Below are positions 17,141-27,118 of a DNA stretch of 64,000 nucleotides, in pieces (position 1 is the first letter of the stretch; each line of letters begins with the position of its first letter). The position numbers and the translations under genes were made by a program. The notes below the pieces were generated by a model, which was given only the letters and a program-made list of their open reading frames with translations, had not been told where the DNA came from and did not search any database. Origin of the DNA: JAXMEB01 sp046348545 (lineage in GTDB: Bacteria > Pseudomonadota > Gammaproteobacteria > Berkiellales > Berkiellaceae); the NCBI GenBank assembly GCA_046348545.1, contig JAXMEB010000006.1, positions 1 to 64,000 of the forward strand, in the 5' to 3' direction.

Positions 17141-19927
17141 TTGGCGATATTCCATTGTGATTTCAAACTGGTGCAACGGTCAGCAGGGAGTTCTGCGGTC
17201 GCGACCAGCGCTTATATTGCCGGCGAAAAGTTACAGGATGAACGTTGTGAGCAGATGTTTGACTATGGTCGGAAGAAGGGCGTTGTGCATTCTGAAATCA
17301 TGGCACCTAAAGAGGCGCCGGCGTGGGTCATGGATAGGGGCGTGCTCTGGAACCAAGTGGAAGCGGCAGAGCATAGAAAGGACGCGCAGCTCGCGAGGCA
17401 TCTGATTGTGGCGCTCCCAAAAGAGCTGACCTTTGACCAGCAACTTGAGCTGACTCAAAGTTACGTGCGAGAGAACTTTGTAAGCGCAGGGATGGTTGCG
17501 GATTTTAGTATCCACCATGACAAGCCGAGCAATCCGCATGCTCATATTTTGCTAACCTTACGTGAAGTTTCCGAGCAGGGCTTTGGTCTAAAAAATAGAG
17601 AGTGGAATCTCAAATCTAACATTTATGCCTGGCGAGAAAACTGGGCCAAGGAGGTCAATCAGGCGCTAGAGCGGGCGGGCATCGAGGCTAGCGTGAGCCA
17701 GAAAAGTTTGCAAGATAGGGGCATCGATTTAATCCCGAATATTCACTTGGGGGCATCGACATATCATCAATACAGCAAAGGGGAGGCTGGTCTAGATAGG
17801 GCGCTTGAGCATAATCGGATTTGTGAGGCGAATGGCAATCGCATCATCGTCAAACCTGAAATTGGTCTGGCAGCTTTGCTCGATTCAAAAAGCACTTTTA
17901 GTGAAAAGGATATTGCTTGGATTGCGACGAAGCATAGTGTGAATTTAGAGCAGTACAATTTGGTATATCAAGCTATTCGTTCTCATGATTCAGTTGTTGA
18001 GCTTGGTCGCAACGAGCAGTCGGAAAAGGTGTTCACCGTTCAATCGGTTTTGGAGAAAGAGAAGCAGCTAATTGAAGCGGTGTATGAGCTGAATCGTAAT
18101 GCCGGTCATGGCGTGAATGGGGACAAGGTTCAAGCACTTCCTGAATATCAAAAACTCAACGAAGGGCAACGCAATGCGGTCGACTTCATAACAGGGGAGG
18201 GTGATATTAAATGCGTGGTGGGTTATGCCGGCACAGGCAAGTCCACGATGCTTGAAGCGGCAAGAATTGGTTGGGAGAGAGCGGGGTACGAAGTCAAGGG
18301 GATGTGTCTAGCCGGCAAAGCCGCAGAGGAACTAAGTCATTCAGCCAAGATTAAATCTGAGACCATCGATTATTATATTAAGTGCCTTGAGAATGGCAGA
18401 GAAGTCTTTACGAGAAAGGATGTTCTGGTGGTTGATGAAGCCAATATGGCGGGCTTAAAAAAGATGATACCGATTCTGGCTGAGGCCTCAAGGGTGGGTG
18501 CTAAAGTGGTGCTGGTCGGAGATAGTGAGCAGCTTTCTCCGGTCAAAGATAGCCCGGTCTTCAAATATATTTCCAAGCAGACAGGCTATGTCATTTTAGA
18601 TGAGGTGATTCGGCAGAAAAATGAAAATCATAAGGCTGCAACGGTTTGCTTTGGTGAGGGTAAAACTGGAGAAGGAGTGGCCATATATGAACGAGAGGGG
18701 GCCATACAATTTAAGCCTGACCGCAAGGCGAGCATTGAGATGGTTGCTAAGCAATGGGCTGAAGACAAATCCAATGACAAGTTAATGCTTGCCTTGATGC
18801 GCGAGGATGTTTTAAGCCTGAACAAATTAGCCAGAGAGCAATTGATTCATGAGGGCAAGCTCGAGGTTGGTAAGGCTTACAGGGTCGATTCAGGTGAGCG
18901 ACTTTTTTCAGTTGGGGAGAAGATTGTGTTTGGAGAAAATGATAAAACCCTCGGCATCAAAAATGGGACGCGTGCGGAAATTATAAGCCTTCATAAAGAC
19001 AAAATTTCCGTCAAGCTGAATGAAAAGCAAAATGTCGCTATCAATCTGAAAGCGTATAACAAATTCGATTATGCCTATGCTACAACCATTCATAAGGCGG
19101 AGGGGATGACGGTTGATAACTGTTATGTGTTGATGACTCACCACTGCAAATCAAACGAAACCAATGTGGCCATGACTCGCCACCGCCATAAGATGAAGTG
19201 CGTCGTTGATGCCTCAAGCATACGCAGTATGCAATCTCTAAAGCACTCGTTTGAGAATAAGCGTGAGATGAATCTTGCCGTTGACCATGCCGCCTTGCAT
19301 GGTCTGAAGCCTACTTTAGAGCAAGCAGCCAAGGTCATTCGTGAAAAAGAAGACGCACAACGTGTCCAGGCTGTTTTAAAGCAGGACCTTAGTTATCTCA
19401 AAGCCTATCTGGGTGATAAAGCTATTCGCTATGCTTTTAAAAATGAGCGGGTGATTGGGGTAGTGAAGGGGGATTTCAGTTCACCTCGAACTGGCCAACA
19501 TTCCATTATCAAAACAGAAAAAGGGAGTGTATTGGTGGCCCACGATCCAGGTGTCAGTGCCTTAAAGGGCTGTTTGGTTGATCTGAAGATCAGTCGAGAC
19601 AGAATTGAGCTCGGGCATGTGCTGAGGGCTGATCTGGCGACACAAAAATTTATCGATATCAAAGCACCCAAAATGGAATTTAATCTGCCGAAACAGTTTG
19701 AGGGGAGGGTGATAGACCGATTTGAGCAAAATGATAAATCCTATTTACGGGTGATGACGCCTGACAAAAAGCTTCTGTGTGTGCCAGAGAGGCCCGGGAT
19801 GGAGGCCTATATGGGGAAAGATATTAATGTGCAGCGCCATAATGAGCGTCAGTGGCGATTTGCAGTGGCGGATAAAATTCCTCAGAAAAGCCCAACCAAA
19901 ACTATTTCTAGAGAGCTGGAAAGATGA
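17141..19927 (+). CDS. traA: MobA/MobL relaxase-helicase fusion, TraA (Ti) type
   Basis: The relaxase nicks oriT and stays covalently attached to the strand; the helicase half unwinds it. N-terminal MAIFHCDFKLVQRSAG is typical of MobA/MobL. The metal-binding histidines are in HHDKPSNPHAHI (H126, H133, H135). Helicase Walker A GYAGTGKS is at 361-368, followed by VLVVDEANM and a UvrD/RecD-like C-terminal block (YATTIHKAEGM). The start is TTG at 17141 with AAGGA upstream. At 928 residues it is shorter than Ti TraA (~1100). All core motifs are intact. A partial second copy is at 31774-32461. Confidence 0.92.
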   Translation: MAIFHCDFKLVQRSAGSSAVATSAYIAGEKLQDERCEQMFDYGRKKGVVHSEIMAPKEAPAWVMDRGVLWNQVEAAEHRKDAQLARHLIVALPKELTFDQQLELTQSYVRENFVSAGMVADFSIHHDKPSNPHAHILLTLREVSEQGFGLKNREWNLKSNIYAWRENWAKEVNQALERAGIEASVSQKSLQDRGIDLIPNIHLGASTYHQYSKGEAGLDRALEHNRICEANGNRIIVKPEIGLAALLDSKSTFSEKDIAWIATKHSVNLEQYNLVYQAIRSHDSVVELGRNEQSEKVFTVQSVLEKEKQLIEAVYELNRNAGHGVNGDKVQALPEYQKLNEGQRNAVDFITGEGDIKCVVGYAGTGKSTMLEAARIGWERAGYEVKGMCLAGKAAEELSHSAKIKSETIDYYIKCLENGREVFTRKDVLVVDEANMAGLKKMIPILAEASRVGAKVVLVGDSEQLSPVKDSPVFKYISKQTGYVILDEVIRQKNENHKAATVCFGEGKTGEGVAIYEREGAIQFKPDRKASIEMVAKQWAEDKSNDKLMLALMREDVLSLNKLAREQLIHEGKLEVGKAYRVDSGERLFSVGEKIVFGENDKTLGIKNGTRAEIISLHKDKISVKLNEKQNVAINLKAYNKFDYAYATTIHKAEGMTVDNCYVLMTHHCKSNETNVAMTRHRHKMKCVVDASSIRSMQSLKHSFENKREMNLAVDHAALHGLKPTLEQAAKVIREKEDAQRVQAVLKQDLSYLKAYLGDKAIRYAFKNERVIGVVKGDFSSPRTGQHSIIKTEKGSVLVAHDPGVSALKGCLVDLKISRDRIELGHVLRADLATQKFIDIKAPKMEFNLPKQFEGRVIDRFEQNDKSYLRVMTPDKKLLCVPERPGMEAYMGKDINVQRHNERQWRFAVADKIPQKSPTKTISRELER

Positions 19928-19943
19928 TCTGGGATTGTCTTTT

Positions 19944-21863
19944 TTAAATCTTAAGTTGACACGGGCTTGAGATAGATAATTTAAAATGACGTTCCGAAAT
20001 ATAGTCGACCTCAATATGACAGCCATGCATCTGAAACGTTTTATAACGGGCGGTAAACGTATTAGGCAAATCTAAATCTTTTGCTTGATCGCCAAAAGGA
20101 TAATGTTTATAAAATGTTTCAGATTTAATACCATTAAAAATAGTTTCAACGACGGTTGATTTATTATGTAACCCTACATGTTCCGGGATTGGAATAATCG
20201 GATAGACTACATGTTCGCTTTCTGAAGGAAAAGGCATCATTCTTATCCATAGGGACTTACTTTTTTCGAAGAGGTATTTCCCAACTTTAAAGGCTTTAAG
20301 ATTTATTATTCCATCGCGATATCCAGAAAAATATTCTGTTGGAAACAAGCTGGGTAGAAATGAAGCGACCGCTCTTCCAAGTTGCATGCCCGAGATTAAA
20401 CAAAAATAAAGAGCAATCCGATTGCCAACTGCCGAAGCGCAATTCAATGCACCAAAATGGATGACTGCGGAGAGGCTGGCAATAGAAGCAGTAATGGGCT
20501 CGTTTAAGATGGCAGAGGGTATCAGACTTAATTGATAACTTAGCAGCGGAGCATACAGGAACCAAGCTAGACTAGACCAGAAGAGTAATTCTGCTGTGCC
20601 CGCTAATATATCGCAAAGCACCATGCTGATATGGCTGAGTTTTTTAAAACTTGTCCGCTGCCTTAGCCATTCTTTTGTCAGTTTAAAAGGCAAAGTTATA
20701 CAACCTATGATTGGAAAGGACAAAATGATGGGCAACATTAAGGTTTTGATTGAAAAATCGAAGGCTTCCTTAAAATAGCACGAAAACCGATGCAGGATTG
20801 CTTTCGAATTGTCTTCCGACGCAGGATGATTCCTGCGCTTGAAGAATTGCATGTAGCGTGCAAGGACTTGCGACACTTCATTTATTTTTAGGAAAAACCC
20901 AACATCTTGCCAGAACGTCGCTTCATTTCTGATGCGCTCTTTAAAATATCCTTTAATAGGACCAAATAATATAAAATAAAAAAAGAAGCTTAATGAGAAT
21001 GGATGATTATGAAATCCTTTTGATTCATCATATTGATGAAAATAACGAGTTCGACGCCTTTCAGCTTGTTTATTCAGCTTAGTGAAGCGCTTATTTCGCT
21101 CTATTAGTTTATCAATTTTCTTTCCTTGTTTATTGATAATAAAATTACGAATATCTTCCACCAACCATGAAAGCCTTACTTTTTTGGGCCATAAGGCCTG
21201 AGGAAGGGTTTTGAAAGCCCTGTAATAGACTTCTCGACTATATTTCTCAATCTTTCGTTCAAGAAATATAGAATTAATACGGCGCACTTGATTTTGGAAC
21301 CATTTTCTATCAAGAAGTGGATGATGACGTATTGCTGCGTTAGTTTCTAGGAGTGATCTTAAAAGATGCTGTAGAATCGCGATTTCATTTAAATCCCTTA
21401 CTTCGATAGAAATTCTATGAATATCATTGATAACTAAGTCATCATTGGGGGTATAAAGCGGCTCGTTTACCTCGCTCTCGGGATAATATCGCGATACCTT
21501 AATTAGCTCTAATATTTCTTTCTCTGTGTTATTTAAATTGAGATAATCCGGGACTTTGCCATCTCTGAAAAAATGGATCAAAATTAAAATTTCACGATGC
21601 TCTGCTGAAATCAAACTTGGCTCAGTTAAGGCGCGCTCTTGTATGGTTTCCTTAAGCCAGTTTAAATTGAAAGTCGTATAAACATGAAAATGGCCGTTTA
21701 TCTTTTGAGACCAAAAAGCTTCGGCATTCTCACGATCAAACAAACGAGGATCTAAATCGTAACGTTTAGGCTTATAAAGCTTTTTAAGCAAAGATTGGAT
21801 TTTTTTATGTGAAGCATCCAATCGGTTTAAAAGTTCATGAATGTAACGATCACTTAATATCAT
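19944..21863 (-). CDS. large membrane-associated hypothetical protein
   Basis: The 639-residue product has an N-terminal ~270 residues rich in charged helices. A cluster of hydrophobic segments follows between ~385 and ~540 (e.g. LMLPIILSFPIIGCITLPF, ELLFWSSLAWFLYAPLLSY, IALYFCLISGMQLG). The C-terminal ~100 residues are soluble. There is no signal peptide. It converges with traA, with 16 bases between the stops. I recognise no family; a long N-terminal cytosolic part plus a hairpin-forming membrane block is seen in some Dot/Icm effectors, but this is only an analogy. A hairpin at 21938 lies in its upstream region. Confidence 0.6.
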   Translation of the reverse strand: MILSDRYIHELLNRLDASHKKIQSLLKKLYKPKRYDLDPRLFDRENAEAFWSQKINGHFHVYTTFNLNWLKETIQERALTEPSLISAEHREILILIHFFRDGKVPDYLNLNNTEKEILELIKVSRYYPESEVNEPLYTPNDDLVINDIHRISIEVRDLNEIAILQHLLRSLLETNAAIRHHPLLDRKWFQNQVRRINSIFLERKIEKYSREVYYRAFKTLPQALWPKKVRLSWLVEDIRNFIINKQGKKIDKLIERNKRFTKLNKQAERRRTRYFHQYDESKGFHNHPFSLSFFFYFILFGPIKGYFKERIRNEATFWQDVGFFLKINEVSQVLARYMQFFKRRNHPASEDNSKAILHRFSCYFKEAFDFSIKTLMLPIILSFPIIGCITLPFKLTKEWLRQRTSFKKLSHISMVLCDILAGTAELLFWSSLAWFLYAPLLSYQLSLIPSAILNEPITASIASLSAVIHFGALNCASAVGNRIALYFCLISGMQLGRAVASFLPSLFPTEYFSGYRDGIINLKAFKVGKYLFEKSKSLWIRMMPFPSESEHVVYPIIPIPEHVGLHNKSTVVETIFNGIKSETFYKHYPFGDQAKDLDLPNTFTARYKTFQMHGCHIEVDYISERHFKLSISSPCQLKI

Positions 21864-21937
21864 CTCAATGAATTCTAAAATTAATTATGGTTTTGGGTGA
21901 ATGATATGTTTACTCAGAGTCAAAAGAAGTCAGCTGT

Positions 21938-21953
21938 TTGGCTCCTGAGCCAA
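21938..21953. promoter_or_regulatory. 16-bp palindrome between divergent genes
   Basis: TTGGCTC/GAGCCAA with a two-base centre lies between the divergent membrane-protein and LRR genes (gap 21864-22114). It could be an operator shared by both. The rest of the gap is AT-rich with no other signal I can defend. Confidence 0.4.
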
Positions 21954-22114
21954 GAATATTCATTGTACCTTAATTTTAGCGTTGTTCAAATATTGCAAAG
22001 CCATATTGTGGTGGTTAAGAAATTGCTAGTTGACAGATCAGGTTAATGATATTAAAAAGCACAACCTTGCAAAACCAGAGTGCGTGCATTTACATCTATT
22101 CGTGGAGAAAAGTA

Positions 22115-23446
22115 ATGTTTGGATTTTTTAATCGAAAGAACAAGACACCGATTCAAAATCTGGAAGAAAAAATTGAAGGTTTTGAAAAATCGATTCAAAA
22201 TAAAAGGCACAGGATGGATATACTTCTGTCTACTGTATTTGCAGGTGGGACGCTGTTAATAACCGGCAGCGCTGTTCCAACCGCAGTGCTCGCCGCTTCG
22301 TTTTATTATGGTTGTGCTATGGGAGGGCGTGATAAGAAAACGAATCTGTTGAAACAGATACCTGCACTTCGGCGAGAGCTTTTAAGGCAGAAACTCCTGG
22401 AGATTAAATCCAGTGACAAAATACTAAAAACAAATTTTGTGTTTAACCCAGAGTCTCGATTAAGTACTGAAAACCATTTAGCTGTCGCGCCGATTTCAAT
22501 ATCAGACGAAATTTACAAAGAGCTACTGGCTGCATTCAATAATCCACTCCCTTTATCCAAAAGACCGACATTACCCTTGATTGATATTAGTGATGCTGAA
22601 TTAACAGATGAGCAACTCGCTGGTCTTTTGTCAGTTGGGATAAGCAAGTTTAAAACCGTTCAATTAAGGCTAAAAAACAATGATCTGACAGACGATTCCA
22701 TTAAAAAATTATGGGAATGCATTAAAGATAGCAAAACAGCTTTTAATGAACTTAAAAAATTAGATTTGAGCTACAACGATCTCACAGGAAAATTTCTCGT
22801 TGATGTAGTAAATATAGTCAATCTTTTGAATATTGAGGAGATTGAGCTTTCTGGAAATAATCGATTAGGCGAAGATTCAGACGCTTTAACTGATTTTATT
22901 AATTCCATAACGAAGAAAATGCCGAGCCTTAAAAAATTAAGCCTAAGAAATGTAGGATTGTTGCCAGAACATATAGAGGCCTTAGGTAAGCATTTAGCTG
23001 GTCTTTCTCAACTTGAGTCACTGGATATCAGTGGCAATGAAGCAATCGATATTCCCGTCCTTATGAAAGATATTTGCAAGAACTTGAAACGCAATATTTC
23101 TCTTAGAACACTTAAGACAGATCATGATACCGCACTTCCCAAGATAGCAAAGGTACTAGATGATCATAATGAAGCATGCAGAGATCTTAACCCAGGTGAG
23201 AAATACACTGGTTCTGCGATTGTGCAGATATTAAATAGCATGATGTGCGACCAAGCGTTACCGGAGTCTACTCAGAAAATACTGAAGAAAAGTGACAAAA
23301 CAGCCACAAGATTGAACAAAGCACTGACCTCCATTCTAGAAGCAAGAAAAAATGTGCTTAACATGGACAGCGATCAAAAAGTACCCGTTACGGATTTTGA
23401 ATTTGTTGCTTATTCAAAGGCTCGATTGCAAGCTTTATATGACTAG
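22115..23446 (+). CDS. leucine-rich-repeat protein with N-terminal membrane hairpin
   Basis: ATG at 22115 is preferred because GGAG sits eight bases upstream, giving 443 residues; an earlier ATG at 22046 has no such site. After a basic coiled start comes a hydrophobic stretch (ILLSTVFAGGTLLITGSAV... AASFYYGCAM) that could span the membrane once or twice. Residues ~150-330 hold ribonuclease-inhibitor-type leucine-rich repeats, seen as LKKLDLSYNDLTG, IEEIELSGNNRLG, LKKLSLRNVGLLP and LESLDISGNEAID. The tail is helical. Such LRR proteins in intracellular bacteria are often host-binding effectors. The IS30 copy begins 5 bases after the stop. Confidence 0.72.
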   Translation: MFGFFNRKNKTPIQNLEEKIEGFEKSIQNKRHRMDILLSTVFAGGTLLITGSAVPTAVLAASFYYGCAMGGRDKKTNLLKQIPALRRELLRQKLLEIKSSDKILKTNFVFNPESRLSTENHLAVAPISISDEIYKELLAAFNNPLPLSKRPTLPLIDISDAELTDEQLAGLLSVGISKFKTVQLRLKNNDLTDDSIKKLWECIKDSKTAFNELKKLDLSYNDLTGKFLVDVVNIVNLLNIEEIELSGNNRLGEDSDALTDFINSITKKMPSLKKLSLRNVGLLPEHIEALGKHLAGLSQLESLDISGNEAIDIPVLMKDICKNLKRNISLRTLKTDHDTALPKIAKVLDDHNEACRDLNPGEKYTGSAIVQILNSMMCDQALPESTQKILKKSDKTATRLNKALTSILEARKNVLNMDSDQKVPVTDFEFVAYSKARLQALYD

Positions 23447-23450
23447 GCCC

Positions 23451-24615
23451 ATTCAAACGCGAAGTGCAACCGGAGTTGGTTGCCTCTTGCCCATAAAAAC
23501 TTCTCTCGGTGTCATGTAGCTTAACACCTTTCTTGGGCGATCGTTAAGCCTATCTTCAATCCATTGTGTTTTCTTATCCGATAAATTGGTAAAGTCAGTT
23601 TTTTTGGGGTAGTACTGGCGAAGAAGTCCATTAGTGTGTTCATTGAGGCCGCGTTCCCATGAATGGTAGGGCTTAGCAAAATAACACGGTGCGCCCAGAA
23701 CCTGCGTGATAGCCTCATGAGCTGAGAATTCTTTACCATTGTCGAATGTGATTGTACGAACAATCTGTTCCAATGATTCGAAGCGAGGATACTCCTCAAG
23801 CAAACGATCAAAGCGTTCAGAAAGTGCATTGTTTACTGCCTCTGATGTTTTACTTTTAAGGTTAACAATTAAGCTAAGTTTTGATTTTCTATCGACTAAA
23901 GTTAGAATCGCGCCTTGATGATTTGCGCCAATAACCGTATCCCCCTCCCAGTCTCCCAGGCGCTCTTTACGTTCAACGGCAACAGGCCTTTCATCAATGT
24001 CGACACGATTAGGAATACACCCCCTACCAGCCTTACCAGAACCGCGCCTGTTGTATTTTTTCCCGGCATGCCTTAGATGAGTATAGAGCGTTCCACCTTG
24101 GTGCTTATCATCCCATACATGCAGATATATTGATTCGTGACTTATTTCAACACCGGCCCTGCCAAGCCACCCAGAGATTTGCTCTGGGCTCCAATCCAGA
24201 AGAAGTTTTTCCCGGATCACTTCAAGCAGTTCATCTTTCATTTTTTTACGCTCGCTGCTTGCAACATGACGCCGGGCATCAGCTTTCTCTTGGGCTTGTT
24301 TAGGTCTGTAACCTCTGCCACCTGAGTTCCTTGAAATTTCTCGGCTGATCGTTGAGCGGGATTTGTTTAGCTGAACGGCTATTTGTTTTTGTGTCGCTCC
24401 AATTGACAGCAATGCATAAATTTGAGAACGTTCATCATTGGTCAGGTGACAGTATGCCATGTGTCTTTCTCCATGAGTTTTGCAAGAACCCAAGAGAAGT
24501 TACACTTAATGCTGTTGGCTGACCACTCGTCTTGTATCCAGCTTCATCTCATTTGTTTATTAAACTTTAACAAATAGAATTAACTAGATAACTTGGTTGC
24601 ACTTCAGAATTGAAT
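23451..24615. mobile_element. IS30-family element, copy 1
   Basis: The ends ATTCAAACGCGAAGTGCAAC (left) and GTTGCACTTCAGAATTGAAT (right) form imperfect inverted repeats around one transposase gene. Copy 2 at 56757-57921 shares the transposase N-terminal two-thirds and the upstream end exactly or nearly so. The CGGCG that follows the right end is common to both copies and may belong to the element. Confidence 0.85.
23453..24460 (-). CDS. IS30-family transposase
   Basis: The 335-residue product starts MAYCHLTNDERSQIYAL with an HTH (ATQKQIAVQLNKSRSTISREI) characteristic of IS30. The DDE core follows: WEGDTVIGANHQGAILTLVDRKS, ITFDNGKEF, and HSWERGLNEHTNGLLRQYYPK with the catalytic Glu. ATG at 24460 has GGAG upstream. 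The frame is complete, so the enzyme may be active. Its last ~75 residues differ from copy 2. Confidence 0.92.
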   Translation of the reverse strand: MAYCHLTNDERSQIYALLSIGATQKQIAVQLNKSRSTISREISRNSGGRGYRPKQAQEKADARRHVASSERKKMKDELLEVIREKLLLDWSPEQISGWLGRAGVEISHESIYLHVWDDKHQGGTLYTHLRHAGKKYNRRGSGKAGRGCIPNRVDIDERPVAVERKERLGDWEGDTVIGANHQGAILTLVDRKSKLSLIVNLKSKTSEAVNNALSERFDRLLEEYPRFESLEQIVRTITFDNGKEFSAHEAITQVLGAPCYFAKPYHSWERGLNEHTNGLLRQYYPKKTDFTNLSDKKTQWIEDRLNDRPRKVLSYMTPREVFMGKRQPTPVALRV

Positions 24616-24730
24616 CGGCGCTATATTAAAACGCAGCAAGGGCACGATAGCCAAGATCTCGCCAATCGGATTGCTGGTACTTCAATTAGAGCCCGTATAT
24701 AAGTAGTGATTCTAAACAGATAGATGTTGT
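24616..24730 (+). promoter_or_regulatory. leader between IS30 and the interrupted ankyrin gene
   Basis: This 115-base interval separates the IS30 copy from the original start codon of the ankyrin gene at 24731. It should contain that gene's promoter; I can name no certain boxes. Two frames are open through part of it and could be the tail of a gene cut by IS30, but neither is convincing. Confidence 0.3.
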
Positions 24731-24741
24731 ATGCCTAAACA

Positions 24742-25969
24742 CTCTGTACCGGACAAATCACTTAGCTCCTTGAAAAGACCAGATCAATGAAACTGTATTT
24801 ACTGAAAATTGAGGCTATTTTTCCTATGAAGCCACCAACCGAGCGCTCAATGTTAAAAAATTGCTCACGAAGAAAATCTAATCCGAGTCTCAATACACTT
24901 TTTTCTAATCGACCATGCTTCTTGGTTTTAATCGGTTGCTCTTTTGCAATAATTTGTCCCACCTTGTAAGCAAAGCAAAAAGCAATTGTTAATACCGACA
25001 ATAAATTATGCAAGCGTTCAGGTAAAGTAACATGCGTGTCTTCAAAGTTGAAGCCTTTCGATTTTAAAAACCAAACAGGGTTTCTATGTTCCATCTTTTT
25101 TTGTACCTCATCAAGGCATGCTCAGGTTCGTGAGTGCTTGCTACGATGACCCACTCACCATCTTCTGCACGCGTGGCTGCTAGCCATAAATTCACGCCAA
25201 AAATATCCTTCCTATTGCACAAGTATCGGGTTTGCCCTGGCCTTAAATTGATAAATAAGCGGCGTACATGAAGGTTATTACCTTTTGAACTATCTACTAA
25301 TGCATTTTTCTTGATCCGAATTGTAAATGGTATCTGTTTTTCTAGCAGCCATTTGAACCATTCACCACTGACAAATTCCCTGTCTGCAACCAGATCAGCT
25401 ATGATGCTGTTCCCAAAAATGTGAATGAATTTTTCTACAACAGTCACTCGTTCTTCAAGATTTGAATTGCCCTTTTTGGGAAGAAATTTCCATATAAGCG
25501 GTATGGCGACAGAACCACACACTACCGAAATCATCAATATATTAATATCAACCTTGCCCCATTGCCAGTTGGTTCTGTCCATACTTAGTTGCCATTTTGA
25601 ATTGTTTGGCAAAAATATTGTGCAATAAATTTTGAAAGCGTCTCAAAACTGAAAGCATTAAATTCTTTTAAAAATCGTCTTATGCGCTTGTAGCGGGCTT
25701 CAAAAGCACCACCGGTAATCATCGCTTGTGCTAATTCGACGAGATTAACCGTTCGGACGGTGATAAGGGCAACTAAAATTTGGGTTAAACAGTCGAGACG
25801 TCTATTGTCGATTTTGAAATATGGCTTTAGAATGGCCTTTAACTCGCTGATTGAAAACATTGTGTACACCTCTTTTTTTGACAATCGAGATTATACACTT
25901 TTTGTTTTTATTTCAGCGAGTTACTAGAAAAGTAGACCTTCCAACTAAATAGTTTTGTCCTGTACAGAG
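24742..25969. mobile_element. IS4-family element, copy 1, with 9-bp target duplication
   Basis: Ends CTCTGTACCGGACAAAT and (reverse) CTCTGTACAGGACAAAA bound the element. GCCTAAACA occurs on both sides (24733-24741 and 25970-25978), a clean 9-bp duplication typical of transposition. It lies inside the first codons of the ankyrin gene. Copy 2 is at 50502-51730. Confidence 0.93.
24762..25860 (-). pseudogene. IS4-family transposase, two frameshifts
   Basis: Compared with copy 2 at 50611, this copy lacks one T in a T6 run before the codons for PNNSKWQ, and one T in the T6 run of WNIETLFGFLKSK, so the coding frame breaks twice. It keeps the proper C-terminus (RLEKSVLRLGLDFLREQFF...) that copy 2 has lost. 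The signature YKKRWNIETLFGFLK (Y-x2-R-x3-E-x6-K) identifies the IS4 family. Neither copy alone encodes the complete enzyme. Confidence 0.88.
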
Positions 25970-27118
25970 GCCTAAACATTATAATAACAATATTCAGACT
26001 AATCCTTTTGACCTCGCAAAACATTATATTACTGAGAATAAACTAAGCACTTTAAAAAAGCTGGTTACCTCTAATAAGTCTCTGTTAAGTCAGACCGATG
26101 GCGATCGCAATACTTTGGTACATCACGCGATATTATCTTTAGGTTCGACCGCAAGGCCTATTATCAGTTATTTAATAGAAGCGGGCAGCGATGTTAATGC
26201 GTCGAATCTAAATGGACAAACCCCACTCTTGTTAGCCGCCGAAATTGGATTATGGAAAGGCTCAAAAATAAGAAAATACGACGATTTGTTTTCATTTTTG
26301 TTGAGAAGGCAAGCTAATCCTAAACTAGCCGATGCACGTGGATTTACGTTGCTTCATTATGCCGCCTCTCAAAACAATACGATCGTTGTTAAGGAACTGA
26401 TCGATTTGGACTGTTTTGTAGACCAGGTCAATATAGACGGTGTGACGCCATTGCATATTGCAGCCATGTTCAACCATGTGGCGATTTTTAAACTATTGGT
26501 TAAGCACCAATCTAACATTGAGTTGCAAGCTTATCCTTCATTTGCTTTAAAAACGAAAATCTCCAACCGAGATGCTCAAATGAATGCGCTTGGTTTTGCA
26601 TTTGATATGGGGAACCCTGCGATTATCAATGAATGCATTACTTTATACATTAAAAACAATCAAATCGAAAAGCTTAGAGACATTAAAACGGCAAATGGCG
26701 AAACGTTACTGCACTACTTTGTTGCACAAGGGGATTTAAAATGTGTTTTGAAGCTACTCAAAGTGGGTTGTTGTCCATTGGTTCAAGATAACCAGGGATA
26801 TTCATCTATTCATGCAGCGGTCTCAACAGGCAATTTAAAGATTCTCAGGGAGCTGGTTAATAGTTTTGAACGAGATAAGTCTAAGCTTAATTTGGAACTG
26901 CTGACTCATGAGGGTAAAACAGCGTGGATGTTGGCCAACGAACTTAATCAAAGCGATATTGCCAAGTATCTACGTTCAAAAGGATCAAAAAGGATTATAG
27001 AAACTGAAATACGTGATCAGGTTACTTCAAACGCGATTTCATTTATTCAGCAACAGATACAGTTTAGAGAGACTCATTAGAAGCACGGCCTATTTATCAA
27101 TCCTTAAATACTGCAAGG

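Larger units (their letters stand above)
24731..27080 (+). pseudogene. ankyrin-repeat N-terminal part of a giant gene, split by IS4 after the first codons
   Basis: Removing the IS4 copy (24742-25969) and one 9-bp target duplication rejoins ATG CCT AAA CA with TTAT at 25979, giving MPKHYNNNIQTNPFDLAKHY in frame with the ankyrin region. Ankyrin repeats follow: DVNASNLNGQTPLLLAAEIG, RGFTLLHYAASQNNTIVVKE, DGVTPLHIAAMFNHVAIFK and QGYSSIHAAVSTGNLKI. As it stands, the only long frame starts at a TTG (26115). The frame ends in FRETH at a TAG (27078-27080). One extra T at the TT of 27077-27078 would read on as RETHLEARPIYQSLNTARM into the next 1,303-codon frame. The two parts were therefore probably one protein of ~1,680 residues. 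Confidence 0.7.
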
